Source: Flavobacteriaceae bacterium
GTDB lineage: Bacteria; Bacteroidota; Bacteroidia; Flavobacteriales; Flavobacteriaceae
Length of the DNA stretch: 58,711 nt
Direction: 5' to 3'
Assembly: GCA_027490305.1 (NCBI GenBank)
Contig: JAIXYI010000067.1
Location: 1 to 58,711, forward strand
Shown here: in pieces, positions 9,001 through 16,828 of the stretch
Position numbering within the stretch: the first letter of the stretch is position 1
Layout: each line of letters begins with the position of its first letter
Notes under the pieces: generated by a model
Seen by the model: the letters and a program-made list of their open reading frames with translations, nothing else
Databases searched by the model: none
What the model was told of the DNA's origin: nothing
Translations under genes and position numbers: made by a program

Positions 9001-11948
9001 TGATCATACAGTATGAGAATCCTCCCTTACTGACATCAACAGTGGAGCAGTCCATGTTACACACGCTGTCGGAGTCGGCAACGGACCTTACGCTCGTGCG
9101 TTTACTCTACGAATATCACTTTGCGCAGGAAGGATATACCTACAAGGTTCCTGATGCATACGCAGACTTTAGCGATACCCAGATTTTGACTATGTCTAAT
9201 GATATCTTTCCGGACAATATGGATCTCTTTGCGGACGATATCGAGATCGCATTTCGAAACCGTATTCCGGAAGTAATAACGGGGAAAATTCAATTGGCAG
9301 CGACACAGCCGGGAAATGGAGTAACGAATTTACAGACCTCTCCGTATTTCATAGGTTCACTCAACCAGTACTTTTACCCCGAAATCACGGAAGAGAAGAT
9401 TCCGAACTTCATAGGGGGTATTCTAAACATTGGTCAAGAACAATTTATCATTAAGGCAATAACATTGATAGACGAATACCCCATGATCTCCGTATATAAC
9501 CGACCCGTTACAGACAGCACTATTGCAGAAGATGGATCGTATTCTGACCAAGTGATGTACGTAGCTCCCCAAATCTCTAACGATGGGCTGTTTAGCATGG
9601 TTGAAAACATGCAAAATCTTACATCCTGGGGAACGGTTTACACACCTTATCCGCTTAAAGTAACGGTTGGCCATCCTTCGTGGACCTTACATAAAGAGGT
9701 TGTTTATGGTACTAATTCTTATGACGGTAATGTTGAACGATTCGTGCAAAAATCGAGAGGTTTCTGGAATACCGCCGTCATTAGCAAAGTCTATGAAAAT
9801 GTCCCACAATTTGACAGTAATGAAAACCCAATATTGGATAGTGACGGTAACCAAGTGACGGTAACACAATTCCTTGGAAAATATAAAGCCGTCTTTCCAG
9901 GGTTCCAACTACCAGACCCGCCTCAGACCTCGAATAATGTAACCTATTTCAAAGGTATAATTCGGGCACGCAAGGCAGATCAGGAGCCCAAAGATGAAAG
10001 AAAGATATTTCCGGTACTTTTGTACGATACGACCCAGGCGGATTTTGTTCTGTACTTCAGTGATCCCGAGTTTTCGGATGACAACTCATATAGTGAAGTA
10101 CTCTCGACCCCTCAGGAAGTCAACTTTTATCCTGGTTACCGAGTTTACTTATTTGCAGACGAGGCCTCAGGCCTCAATTCTACGGGCACAATGCCATTGC
10201 CCGACGAAAATGATCGGTATACAATACTTGCTTTAAGGTCTCACGACACTAACGATTATGTGACTGGAGGCTATTTTTCAAAGTTCAGTGCTCCTGCCCT
10301 TCTCTACGGTCAAAGAATCATTACGCCTGCTCAACCGTTGCCACCAGATGGAATTGCTTATGCTACAAGGCCGGATTTTTTCGGTAAGTCCACTTATACT
10401 TTTAAGACGACCTTTAACCACATTCCATACGGAATTCTCTTTTACCGGAGTACAGAGGAAATGTTTCTGCAAGCACTGTATAAAGCGGAAACCGTTCGAC
10501 AAATTAGAGGGGAATTAGATATCCGGGGCGGAAATGACGAAATATATGTTTCAGGTAACAGGTGGCTCGAATTGCTTTATCCCAGTGAGAACATTAGTTC
10601 ATTTTCGTATTTCAATGAGTATGCGCTGCCGATGCCAGACAACGCCAGATTGATCGCAGGCATAAACGAATTTATCCGTTGGCATAACCAACAGAATGGC
10701 GCTTCGGAAGATGCAATAGAAATAACTACCATAAATTCTTTGGACCATGTCATAATCGCTACGACTCAGGGCGTGTCTGCTAATTTGACCGCTAGGCATT
10801 TTATTGCTGATGTGTTGGAGTCAACCTTTACGCCGCTTACGGAATTCCCAGTGTTGTATAAATATGTAAAGGCTTCGCCCTTCGAACCGACACCTGACAA
10901 ACAAAATTTAAGGGATCGGAACGGGAATTTACTAAAGCCAGACCATGCTGACTTTCGCATGGCTCCTATGGCCAAATTAGTGGGTGATCAAGAGGTGTCC
11001 TTTACGGACTTTACGCTTGATGGGACGTCAAAAAACCTGTATTTCTATGCGGTCCGGGAAATGGGGAGTAAACTTCAAATGGGGCAATTGAGCCGCGTAG
11101 TGGGGCCCGTTAAAATGGTCAATAGCAATCCGCCCCCTGCACCAGAAGTAGTTAGGGCGATTACCGATAATGGCGACATGATACTGGGAAGGCCGCCCGC
11201 GATAATCTTTGAAATTAATACCTACAGACCTGAGCAACATATTGCCAAAATCAATATGTACCGAACCTCGGATCCCGCTAAACTTGAATCTGTGCGAAAT
11301 ATGGCCCTTGTCAAAGTCGTCGATATCGGAGAAATGTCGACTTCAGATGCATTTTGGTCCATAAAAGACGAATTCGTCGATTATGCGTCTACACCCTTTG
11401 AACAGAATCTATATTATCGTTTTACCGCTCAAAGGTGTATTGAATACGCAGACTTTGATAGTACCGGTATCGCTCTTGAAACTGTAGTGGACGTGGCTCC
11501 TTCACCACCGTCTAAACCACTGGCTATTTATCTTAGGGACAATTCCCTCCCCTATTCACCGGAACTGTTGTATACAAGTGGAGAGCTTTCGGGCTTTTTC
11601 ATATCTCAAGTCGCACTTAAATGGAATGATATCTTGCAGACCAAAGGCAGATACCATGTTTTCAAGAGAGGCGTCCAGGGTAACTGGTTGGAAATTGGAT
11701 TGATTGAATCTACCGGAAATCCAACGATTGTCCTTCCTCTTTCGGACACTAGTTTAAGCGTGGACACTTTACAAGTCATGACAGATGCTGGAACACCCTT
11801 ATTCCATCACTTCAAAGTGATATGTGAAAATCTTTCGGGCGTGTGGAGCAAAGATGAAAAGGTACTTACAATATCGGTTCCGGGCTTGGATAACATTGAC
11901 CTCGGAGTTGGCGACATGATTATTGGACCCACTTTTAAAATCAGATAA
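6066..11948 (+). CDS. giant multidomain protein of unknown function, 1960 aa, propeller-like N-terminus and FN3-like C-terminus
   Basis: ATG follows the upstream stop after 3 bp. No signal peptide is visible. Residues 20-300 hold repeats of the type GLIKVDSEGNLQWSRVI and FAIVKADSKGHVIWSKSY, typical of blades of beta-propeller proteins. Near residue 413 comes a segment with GSTGTDGSAIGNHVRWAF followed by LPKGN, which I have the impression of having seen in other large Bacteroidota proteins but cannot name. From about residue 1640 to the end there are proline-bounded beta modules (NPPPAPEVVRAITDNGD; APSPPSKPLAIYL) resembling fibronectin type III domains. Nearly the same length as its upstream neighbour but not an obvious duplicate. 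It lies in the same A/T-rich unit and is followed after 24 bp by the fibre-like gene. Function unknown. Confidence 0.85.
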   Translation: MLISKFFEEQFNLHSSHAFMEGSQSFLYSIGLAGNKFAIVKADSKGHVIWSKSYEIQVPSEQKHLDGVIRVGENLDYNYVITVRGGNKFGLIKVDSEGNLQWSRVIDELLFLGKTSISNSNDPNKFHVVCVAAKTDEPYYLRTLKIHSDGTVVSSLVFSPYKNVEIIRSRHYTSGFTTLIRIPGNSDYVFVCLTHEQVISRVFSFGQKSLVNRLDDFVSIETENANELNWIASGEFDDKSGIVYIDSALCCYFSVTELKGKTAICSKRDVLYLAIKTAETSIVHKARYNSAGQMELIWGKSVGNGTPLPFSDLFFLNAMVYAIAPMENVCVITNGNFQTCMTVEEESQLKSYRTFFAGIYGLSSVTDSVSTKATSNRENTIEILIKLLCEPRTVTIDLDERNTKLQSPSFLLEAVGSTGTDGSAIGNHVRWAFNGTLKDYHLPKGNASANTFHYNKPDDFVQLFRIPYPSTPFSLKLSDPPSAVNHAAGTWVYNFGSKVFHVKFRNLVKYTEVLSSVNPMDDTIGFFVNYKNNLIEVSCMSDSFFSVTISPENFSSSTIIQSEILSVDDTYSTTMKLSVRRTINLQDNPDLTYYCVNGHTFRYIMSEGVLDTLFFDLYHDFLITSVQSDTLEFLGDFALSLDDEVVLTSLEPVEGIVHGKWPHFNGSDKVNLENYIQRWYGEDPDGAQNLKQAVANYLTLSESEDNPLAMQMFPQQPTGDASETGDIGDMVSTLNLLNVVTTDFHLARMMGMGTLDLYGNVADDTYVYVAVYNTLKDVGNPNMMNPTQLIAMSLPTNPNFERKCLPIEIDSILPGLYDANFQLDLETTNGEGYTFDGRTRYLTVFRKDLWQDIINPTFYQTWQEFSRADFTLPVFGGLKHNLSGPEYPWIRPELSHDDYYMSAPEVGVDAYPETIPLFLDPTDPTLYVHEQRISGNCYYNTYGINLFCRSQISSAEPFSIYSELIPSNLLRSPSDISAMIIQYENPPLLTSTVEQSMLHTLSESATDLTLVRLLYEYHFAQEGYTYKVPDAYADFSDTQILTMSNDIFPDNMDLFADDIEIAFRNRIPEVITGKIQLAATQPGNGVTNLQTSPYFIGSLNQYFYPEITEEKIPNFIGGILNIGQEQFIIKAITLIDEYPMISVYNRPVTDSTIAEDGSYSDQVMYVAPQISNDGLFSMVENMQNLTSWGTVYTPYPLKVTVGHPSWTLHKEVVYGTNSYDGNVERFVQKSRGFWNTAVISKVYENVPQFDSNENPILDSDGNQVTVTQFLGKYKAVFPGFQLPDPPQTSNNVTYFKGIIRARKADQEPKDERKIFPVLLYDTTQADFVLYFSDPEFSDDNSYSEVLSTPQEVNFYPGYRVYLFADEASGLNSTGTMPLPDENDRYTILALRSHDTNDYVTGGYFSKFSAPALLYGQRIITPAQPLPPDGIAYATRPDFFGKSTYTFKTTFNHIPYGILFYRSTEEMFLQALYKAETVRQIRGELDIRGGNDEIYVSGNRWLELLYPSENISSFSYFNEYALPMPDNARLIAGINEFIRWHNQQNGASEDAIEITTINSLDHVIIATTQGVSANLTARHFIADVLESTFTPLTEFPVLYKYVKASPFEPTPDKQNLRDRNGNLLKPDHADFRMAPMAKLVGDQEVSFTDFTLDGTSKNLYFYAVREMGSKLQMGQLSRVVGPVKMVNSNPPPAPEVVRAITDNGDMILGRPPAIIFEINTYRPEQHIAKINMYRTSDPAKLESVRNMALVKVVDIGEMSTSDAFWSIKDEFVDYASTPFEQNLYYRFTAQRCIEYADFDSTGIALETVVDVAPSPPSKPLAIYLRDNSLPYSPELLYTSGELSGFFISQVALKWNDILQTKGRYHVFKRGVQGNWLEIGLIESTGNPTIVLPLSDTSLSVDTLQVMTDAGTPLFHHFKVICENLSGVWSKDEKVLTISVPGLDNIDLGVGDMIIGPTFKIR

Positions 11949-11972
11949 ATCAATAACTATAATCAAAGAAAT

Positions 11973-12743
11973 ATGTCATTACGAAGTGTTTTAAAAAGTT
12001 TTTTTCTTACTGGTTCAAAACCAACGCAGGCGCAATTTGCGGACCTGATAGACAGTGTGTCGCATCTGGAAGAAAGTATGGCCGATAGCACTGAAATACA
12101 AAATGCCCTATCGGTACAGAAGTATGTGAATCCAGCGGGCCTGAAAGAAGGCGTACTCCAGCACGCTCCCGTCAAGTCAGTAAAAACCATCAATGGAAAT
12201 GTGATGGCAGGAACGGGGAACGTAACGATCATACCCGGACAAGCGAAACTCTTTACGTTCGTAAAAGATGAATTCCTCTTGCCTAGCCCAGATACGACGC
12301 TTCAACCGGTTTTCGATTCCCCAATGGACGAGTTTGCCGTAGGCCAGTCAAGGACCTATACGGTGAAAGGTAAGTATCTGGTTTTATCCGGAGCCAATAG
12401 CCGGCAGCTTCGACTGGGTTGGAGTGTAACAACCGATCTTATGGGTTCGTTTACCTATACCATCAGGCTTAGCAGGGCATCTTCCGCTTCAAACGTAGGT
12501 ACCCCCAACGCGGTACGCTTACTAAACGGGGTAACAACCGCCGCAGTTTCGTCCACGCTAACAGATCCGTTTGTGATACTGGAAATAGACGGCGTATTAC
12601 GAACCAACAAAGACGGCATCTTTAAGCCGCTTATACAATTTTCCGTTGCGTCGGGCGACGCCGTACGGATATTACCCGGCAGTTACCTGGAACTCACCGA
12701 CATCGGTAATGCATCGATCGATCGATCGCCGGGAGTTAGCTAA
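11973..12743 (+). CDS. tail-fibre-like protein, 256 aa
   Basis: The N-terminus (SFFLTGSKPTQAQFADLIDS) and the segment VKTINGNVMAGTGNVTII near residues 58-76 match the pattern seen in Bacteroidota prophage and tail-like fibre proteins, where a short helical start is followed by an N-G-x4-G-x-G-N-x-x-I strand motif. Residues 80-256 are beta-rich with many Ser, Thr, Gly and Asn, as in receptor-binding tips. It is the last gene of the giant-protein unit, 24 bp after the previous stop, and a terminator follows 30 bp later. No sheath, tube, baseplate, portal or terminase gene is in the window, so whether this belongs to a phage, an injection system or a surface fibre cannot be decided here. Confidence 0.65.
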   Translation: MSLRSVLKSFFLTGSKPTQAQFADLIDSVSHLEESMADSTEIQNALSVQKYVNPAGLKEGVLQHAPVKSVKTINGNVMAGTGNVTIIPGQAKLFTFVKDEFLLPSPDTTLQPVFDSPMDEFAVGQSRTYTVKGKYLVLSGANSRQLRLGWSVTTDLMGSFTYTIRLSRASSASNVGTPNAVRLLNGVTTAAVSSTLTDPFVILEIDGVLRTNKDGIFKPLIQFSVASGDAVRILPGSYLELTDIGNASIDRSPGVS

Positions 12744-12773
12744 GTTAACGTGACCTTGAAATTCAGACTTATA

Positions 12774-12805
12774 AAGCCTTAAGCGCCGTCTTGAGGCTTT
12801 TTTTT
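12774..12805 (+). terminator. Rho-independent terminator of the giant-protein unit
   Basis: A 10-bp stem (AAGCCTTAAG with CTTGAGGCTT, one G-T wobble) around a 6-nt loop is followed directly by eight T residues. It lies 30 bp after the stop of the fibre-like gene. Confidence 0.85.
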
Positions 12806-13140
12806 GTGCAACTGAACATCAGAAGCTCCCTGAAGTTGTCTTCAATAAAGAGGGCTGCCTTTCCAAATGGACGTCCCAGAAAAATGATCCATCACCTGCC
12901 GGAATCGTTCTTTCTCTGCGCCACCCCGCCGCCGCAACTTCGTGCCGTAATTAATGACATAACCTTATAACTTACAACATGGTACGTTTTAGGCTCCCAG
13001 CCCAGAAGATGTACCTGCAAATAATCAGATGATTGTCGACACTCCTTAAAAACGACTTGAAACGAAACCTAAACCAAACAACCGGGCCGCGCGTAGCAAC
13101 GTAGAGTCCAAAAGAGAGATACGGGCGCTCCGGCACCCAC
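12806..13140. other. intergenic stretch with no gene seen
   Basis: No reading frame with a plausible protein, no RNA fold I recognise. The last 25 bases (a G/C-rich hairpin-like GGGCG...CCC) recur with changes at 14901-14918, each time directly before a CTACTGC repeat array. Confidence 0.5.
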
Positions 13141-13250
13141 TGGCTACTGCCTACTGCGACTGCCTACTGCCAGCTTCTGCACCTGAGTCCCTAACCGTCC
13201 AACTACCAACTACCAACTACCAACTACTGACTACTATCTACTATCTACTC
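13141..13250. repeat. two heptamer tandem-repeat arrays (CTACTGC and CCAACTA)
   Basis: At 13141-13172 the unit CTACTGC occurs three times, with one 6-bp variant. At 13199-13250 CCAACTA occurs four times and then degenerates to TGACTAC and TATCTAC, keeping the 7-bp phase. Read on the minus strand the second array is NNNGTAG repeated, and its first unit contains the TAG stop codon of the SnoaL-like gene (13245-13247). Confidence 0.85.
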
Positions 13251-13595
13251 AAAAAACCGCTCCCGTACAATTTTCCCATCCTCCCAATCCTGGATCGCCA
13301 CTTCGACTACCTTAAACGGATTCCCGTCTACGTCGAAATCAAACGACCATACCACGAAACTCCGGTTGTCTTTCACCACCCGGCCCACGTAGGAAAAATC
13401 GCGCAAGTTCGAGATTTTGGCCGTAAACGCCCGGCCATTGGCTACATTTTCGTGCCAGCCTTTTACCGGAACTCCGTCGAGGTCGGTTTTTTCGATTTGC
13501 GGGTCGTAGAATTTTTCGAAGGCCTGTTCCCAATTGCCTTCCAGTGCCAGGGCGATCAATTCGTCGACCGACGCCGTAATGTCTGCTGTACTCAT
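13245..13595 (-). CDS. SnoaL-like / NTF2-fold protein, 116 aa
   Basis: Length and layout fit the NTF2-like superfamily: an N-terminal helix (DELIALALEGNWEQAFEKFY), a strand with VPVKGWHENVANGR and paired strands ending in QDWEDGKIVRERFFE, the typical SnoaL-like ending. Members range from polyketide cyclases to small stress proteins of unknown substrate, so no reaction can be given. It lies 20 bp downstream of the SDR gene on the same strand and is probably co-transcribed with it. Its stop codon merges with a heptamer array. Confidence 0.8.
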   Translation of the reverse strand: MSTADITASVDELIALALEGNWEQAFEKFYDPQIEKTDLDGVPVKGWHENVANGRAFTAKISNLRDFSYVGRVVKDNRSFVVWSFDFDVDGNPFKVVEVAIQDWEDGKIVRERFFE

Positions 13596-13615
13596 AGTGT
13601 TATTTAATTTAAAGA

Positions 13616-14332
13616 TTATACAAATCGGGCGCCGCCATCGATATGAAGGACTTCACCATTCACCGAAGGGTTTGACATCAGGAACAAAACCGCCGACGCC
13701 ACTTCTTCCGACGTGGCAATTTTTCCCGTCGGGATTTTAGAAGCGACCTCGGTTAAAACCGCCGTCTTGTTGTCGCCCAATACCGCATCCCACATAGGCG
13801 TATCGGTATACCCGGGCGAAATGGCATTGAAACGGAGGTGCGGAAATTCGGGCACCAACACCTTTGCCAACTGTTCCGCCGACGCCGTACCCAAACCCGA
13901 TACCCACGCCCCTGCGATAGGACGATCGGTCGAGATACCGCCCGTAAACACAAACGAACCACCAGGGTTCATCTTCGCGAGGGCCGCGCGCACCACCCGC
14001 AGACTTCCGGTAAAGCGGGTATGAAAACGCAGAAGATGGTCCTCAAGGGCACCTTCGGTCAGTGCGCCCAATCCGGTCGTGCCCGCTGCCACGTACACAT
14101 GATCGATCGCATCGAGTTGTTGGAAGAACGCATTTACGTCATCCTCGTTATCGACATCCAACGCCCACCCCTTGACGCCGGGTCCTATTTCCTGCGCCAC
14201 CCGTTCGGCCTTATGGGCATCACGGCTGGTGAGGATGACGTCGTTTCCGGATTCAAACGCAAGCGCAGCCACGCTTTTTCCAATACCGGAGCTGCCTCCG
14301 ATCACCACCATTTTCTTTTGGGTCATTTTCAT
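13616..14332 (-). CDS. SDR-fold oxidoreductase lacking a visible catalytic tyrosine
   Basis: Short-chain dehydrogenase/reductase fold: a Rossmann start VVIGGSSGIGKSVA (the TGxxxGIG-type motif), an acidic turn (ALDVDNEDDV), VAAGTTGLG at the NNAG position, and NAISPGYTDTPMW at the end of the core. Serine is present near GGIS, but the segment that should hold YxxxK reads WVSGLGTASAEQLAK and has no tyrosine. From memory some SDR subgroups such as the Lin1944-like proteins also lack the usual active site. The start at 14332 (MKMTQKK) was chosen because SDR proteins begin just before the glycine motif; 14326 is also possible. It is divergent from an HxlR regulator, a common arrangement for redox-responsive enzymes, and probably forms an operon with the SnoaL-like gene. 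Confidence 0.85.
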   Translation of the reverse strand: MKMTQKKMVVIGGSSGIGKSVAALAFESGNDVILTSRDAHKAERVAQEIGPGVKGWALDVDNEDDVNAFFQQLDAIDHVYVAAGTTGLGALTEGALEDHLLRFHTRFTGSLRVVRAALAKMNPGGSFVFTGGISTDRPIAGAWVSGLGTASAEQLAKVLVPEFPHLRFNAISPGYTDTPMWDAVLGDNKTAVLTEVASKIPTGKIATSEEVASAVLFLMSNPSVNGEVLHIDGGARFV

Positions 14333-14376
14333 TTTCCAATAAATTTTGTCATTATGTAGGGACAAAATTGCGGATT

Positions 14377-14401
14377 CCTATCTTTGCATACAAAAGATAG
14401 G
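14377..14401. promoter_or_regulatory. candidate HxlR operator overlapping a -7 box
   Basis: A perfect 9-bp inverted repeat CCTATCTTT / AAAGATAGG with a 7-bp spacer lies between the divergent SDR and HxlR genes. The left arm contains TATCTTTG, the Bacteroidota -7 box for the regulator, so a bound dimer would block its own promoter. Binding is inferred from position and symmetry. Confidence 0.55.
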
Positions 14402-14426
14402 GTACCTACAATAAAGTGCGTGTAAA

Positions 14427-14819
14427 ATGCGAAAGAAGACCTCCTCCAATTTCCTCAATGAACAATCGATCACGATCAATTGTCCGATTATGGCAACCCT
14501 AAAAATGGTGGGAGGTCGTTGGAAGCTGCACCTCCTCTGGAGCATGAAAGACAAACCCATGCGTTATAAGGAACTGCACCGCGCCGTTCCGGATATTTCA
14601 GAGAAAATGCTGACGCAACAGTTGGGTGCCCTGGTCAGGGAGGGATGGGTTATCAAAAAAGATTACAGAGAAATTCCGCCACGCACCGAATATTCCTTGT
14701 CGGAATTGGGCGCATCGTTTATACCCATCCTGCAACAGATATACGAGTGGGGAGTGGCGCATAATAGTGTGGCATTGGCCAATGTGGTGTATGCGAACGA
14801 GGATATGATCGCTACCTAA
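14427..14819 (+). CDS. HxlR-family winged-helix regulator, 130 aa
   Basis: The N-terminal cysteine (C19 in TINCPIMATL) followed by VGGRWKLHLLWSM is the HxlR signature. The recognition region MRYKELHRAVPDISEKMLTQ and the wing EIPPRTEYSLSELG follow. In YodB/HypR-type members the conserved cysteine senses electrophiles or disulphide stress. The gene is divergent from the SDR gene with a 25-bp palindrome between them, so it most likely controls itself and the SDR/SnoaL pair. The inducing signal is unknown. Confidence 0.9.
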   Translation: MRKKTSSNFLNEQSITINCPIMATLKMVGGRWKLHLLWSMKDKPMRYKELHRAVPDISEKMLTQQLGALVREGWVIKKDYREIPPRTEYSLSELGASFIPILQQIYEWGVAHNSVALANVVYANEDMIAT

Positions 14820-15438
14820 TCCCCCGAATGCGATATTTTTTTTTTAGTGACGGACGCCTTCCCGGTATTTATAAAGTCGTTTCGATAAAGTCGATTGATT
14901 TGGGCGTTCCGGCGCCCACTGCCTACTGCTACTGCCCGCTGCCAACTGACAAGGCGCCGTCGCGTGCTCTGCTTTATCCCGCCCTCCTCCGTCGGGACGG
15001 GGATACCGCTGCCGCCCGCTAACGCAAAAAACACACACGGAACCTGGGTCCGGTTAAAGGCGTTCCCTTCATGCTTTGAGCACGTCCAAAATATCCGTAT
15101 TCTCCAATACCTCCTTCTCCGCACCCTTCATTCCCACCAAAAACAGCGCCTCCGCCAGTTGCTGCGATGTGACGCTATACCGGCGCCCCAGACATCTAAA
15201 ACGTGGTCAGACAGGTGGAGGGACGTGGTGAGATCCGTTTGGAGGAATAGGGTTGGACGTTCCTCTGCGCGACCTTCATCATAAAAACCCTTTCATGTAT
15301 GGATGTCTCTGACCTGGGAAGAACTCCAACTTTAGGAGCAAGAATAACATTTGTATAGCTATAAAGGGTTCCTCTACTGGTATCTATTAGGAAGTTAGGA
15401 AGGTTCGTTTAGTTACGTATCGAACGACAGATGGGGCA
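14820..15438. other. 619-bp intergenic stretch with repeat array and a gene fragment
   Basis: 14914-14949 is a degenerate CTACTGC array resembling that at 13141, again preceded by a GGGCG/CGCCC hairpin. 15069-15200 holds a likely gene remnant (separate entry). 15201-15438 shows nothing recognisable. The open frames here give proteins rich in Arg, Pro and Ser with no family features and look spurious. Confidence 0.5.
15069..15200 (-). pseudogene. possible remnant of a gene 3' end
   Basis: One minus-strand frame ends at 15069 and reads TSQQLAEALFLVGMKGAEKE and then VLENTDILDVLKA before the stop, with the heptad-like composition of a real protein C-terminus. Upstream the frame is closed by a stop within about 45 bp of the well-formed part and no start is available. 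I do not recognise the family. It could also be chance. Confidence 0.3.
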
Positions 15439-15936
15439 TTATTTTATTGCGTGAGAGAATTGATACTTTTTTACAATTGCATTTAGGAATGACCGGAAGG
15501 AATCACTCATGCCGTCAAGTACGTAATATACGTATCCCTCTGATTCAGTTTCACCCTGTTTTTGAGCTGGAATGTCAATGCTAGATCGAAGACGATTACA
15601 ATCCAGGCAAACAGTTACGTGCGCGACTATTTTGCCTTTATAATAATAGACAAACCCTAAGTGGGGTTCAAAGCAAGATGCCGTTCCTTTTCCATAGGAC
15701 GATTTTGAACCAAGTTGTACGCTAAGTTCGTTCGCCAAACTATTCGGAAGTTCTTTTTGTTTCGAAACGGACTCACTTAGTCTACCTGCTGGAGTAACAA
15801 TAGAAAGGTCAGATCCTTTCCCGCCCGAAAAATCGTAAGCGATTACTTTATCAAATTTTAATTTGGTGAAGGGGTTAGCTTGGCAAAATCCGGAAGTAAA
15901 AACAAAAAAACTGATGATTAAAAGTATCTTTTTCAC
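15439..15936 (-). CDS. secreted conserved hypothetical protein, about 165 aa
   Basis: A GTG start at 15936 gives VKKILLIISFFVFTSGFCQA, a clean signal peptide; the longer upstream frame adds 27 residues without signal character. The mature part begins LKFDKVIAYDFSGGKG and contains VTVCLDCNRLRSS, with a CxxC pair that could bind metal or form a disulphide. The pattern with F-x-K-V-x-A-Y-D-F recurs, from memory, in flavobacterial hypothetical proteins. It stands alone between intergenic repeats; its role is unknown. Confidence 0.7.
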   Translation of the reverse strand: MKKILLIISFFVFTSGFCQANPFTKLKFDKVIAYDFSGGKGSDLSIVTPAGRLSESVSKQKELPNSLANELSVQLGSKSSYGKGTASCFEPHLGFVYYYKGKIVAHVTVCLDCNRLRSSIDIPAQKQGETESEGYVYYVLDGMSDSFRSFLNAIVKKYQFSHAIK

Positions 15937-16250
15937 GTCGTTTGTTTTGAGACTGCGTTTCGCGGGTGACGCGAAGTTCGTTGCGGTTTGGAAATGAGTA
16001 TTCTCGGCTAAGAACAAAGTAATAAGAAAATGGAAGTTTGAACCTCACTTCTAACTTTCTGCGATAAGTCGAAAGTACAACTTTATTCTGAAACACGGCT
16101 CACTTCCTGCGGTTGTCCACTGAATTTTTAAAACCTTTTTCCACAAGCGACGATTGATCGATCGTAATGCCAAGCCAAGGGGGGTAAAGCCCGGGAGAAG
16201 TTTCTCGCGTAGCCAGGAAAAAGGCACTTCCCGTTGGAAAGACGCGATTT
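15937..16250. other. intergenic, nothing recognised
   Basis: No convincing coding frame, tRNA or hairpin was found. It contains the upstream region of the secreted hypothetical gene and runs into a C/T heptamer array. Confidence 0.4.
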
Positions 16251-16296
16251 CCTCTTTCTTCTCTCCTCTCTCCTCTCTTCTCTCCCCTCTCCCCTC
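16251..16296. repeat. C/T-rich heptamer array (CTCTCCT type)
   Basis: The run can be cut into successive 7-mers CTCTCCT, CTCTCCT, CTCTTCT, CTCCCCT, CTCCCCT. Similar units occur at 18899 and 50381. Confidence 0.8.
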
Positions 16297-16297
16297 A

Positions 16298-16338
16298 CAA
16301 AAAAAGCCGGTAGAAACATCAAAGACATTTCTACCAGC
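16298..16338 (-). terminator. terminator of the VOC gene
   Basis: Read on the minus strand, an 11-bp stem (GCTGGTAGAAA with TTTCTACCGGC, one wobble) is followed by a run of T. It lies 28 bp beyond the stop at 16367. Confidence 0.85.
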
Positions 16339-16366
16339 TAGTTCAATCGTTGCCGAAGCCTCCGTT

Positions 16367-16732
16367 TTATCCCATTGAATGGAATCCCACTTTGTTTCCT
16401 TCGCTGTCGATAAAAAGGGCAATAAAGCCGTTGCCGCCAATTGCCGTTTTCGGCAGAATAACGGTTCCACCGGCACGTTCGACCCTGCCTAACGGAATGG
16501 AAAGGTCATTTCCGCCATCCAGGTAAATAGTGATGCCGGTCGTGGCCGGAACAAAGTTTTCGCCAAAACCAATGGCGCCGCCAAATCCGCCTTTTTCTGG
16601 ATCAGACGGCAAATAGGCATAGTGCCTGTTAGGGTCGTCATAAAGTTCGGCATCCAGCACCGTAGCATAAAATGCTTTTGCGCGTTCGAAATCCGTTGCC
16701 GGGATTTCAAACCAGTTGAGAGTCGTTACCAT
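16367..16732 (-). CDS. VOC-superfamily (glyoxalase-like) protein, 121 aa
   Basis: Vicinal-oxygen-chelate fold: begins TTLNWFEIPATDFERAKAFY and ends with FIALFIDSEGNKVGFHS, the two halves of the usual beta-alpha-beta-beta-beta repeat. Proteins of this short type are often annotated as glyoxalase or bleomycin-resistance-like, but substrates are rarely known. It has its own terminator and lies downstream of the YciI-like gene on the same strand, 96 bp away. Confidence 0.9.
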   Translation of the reverse strand: MVTTLNWFEIPATDFERAKAFYATVLDAELYDDPNRHYAYLPSDPEKGGFGGAIGFGENFVPATTGITIYLDGGNDLSIPLGRVERAGGTVILPKTAIGGNGFIALFIDSEGNKVGFHSMG

Positions 16733-16828
16733 GTTCGTAAAGTTTGATTGTTATTGTCTTTTGTTTCGGATTTGGCACACTTGTAGCTGCGCCGTTTAAT
16801 TGCGGGTTGAAGTCAGAATGCGTCGAAC

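Noticed and set aside
156..12743. Complete prophage or contractile injection system
   Set aside because: Only a fibre-like protein is recognisable; no terminase, portal, capsid, sheath, tube or baseplate gene is in the window.
13141..13250. CRISPR or direct-repeat operator array
   Set aside because: The unit is 7 bp with no spacers; it is a simple tandem repeat.
14895..15284. 129-codon plus-strand frame
   Set aside because: Composition rich in Arg, Ser and Pro, passes through a repeat array and over a gene-like fragment on the other strand; no recognisable motif.
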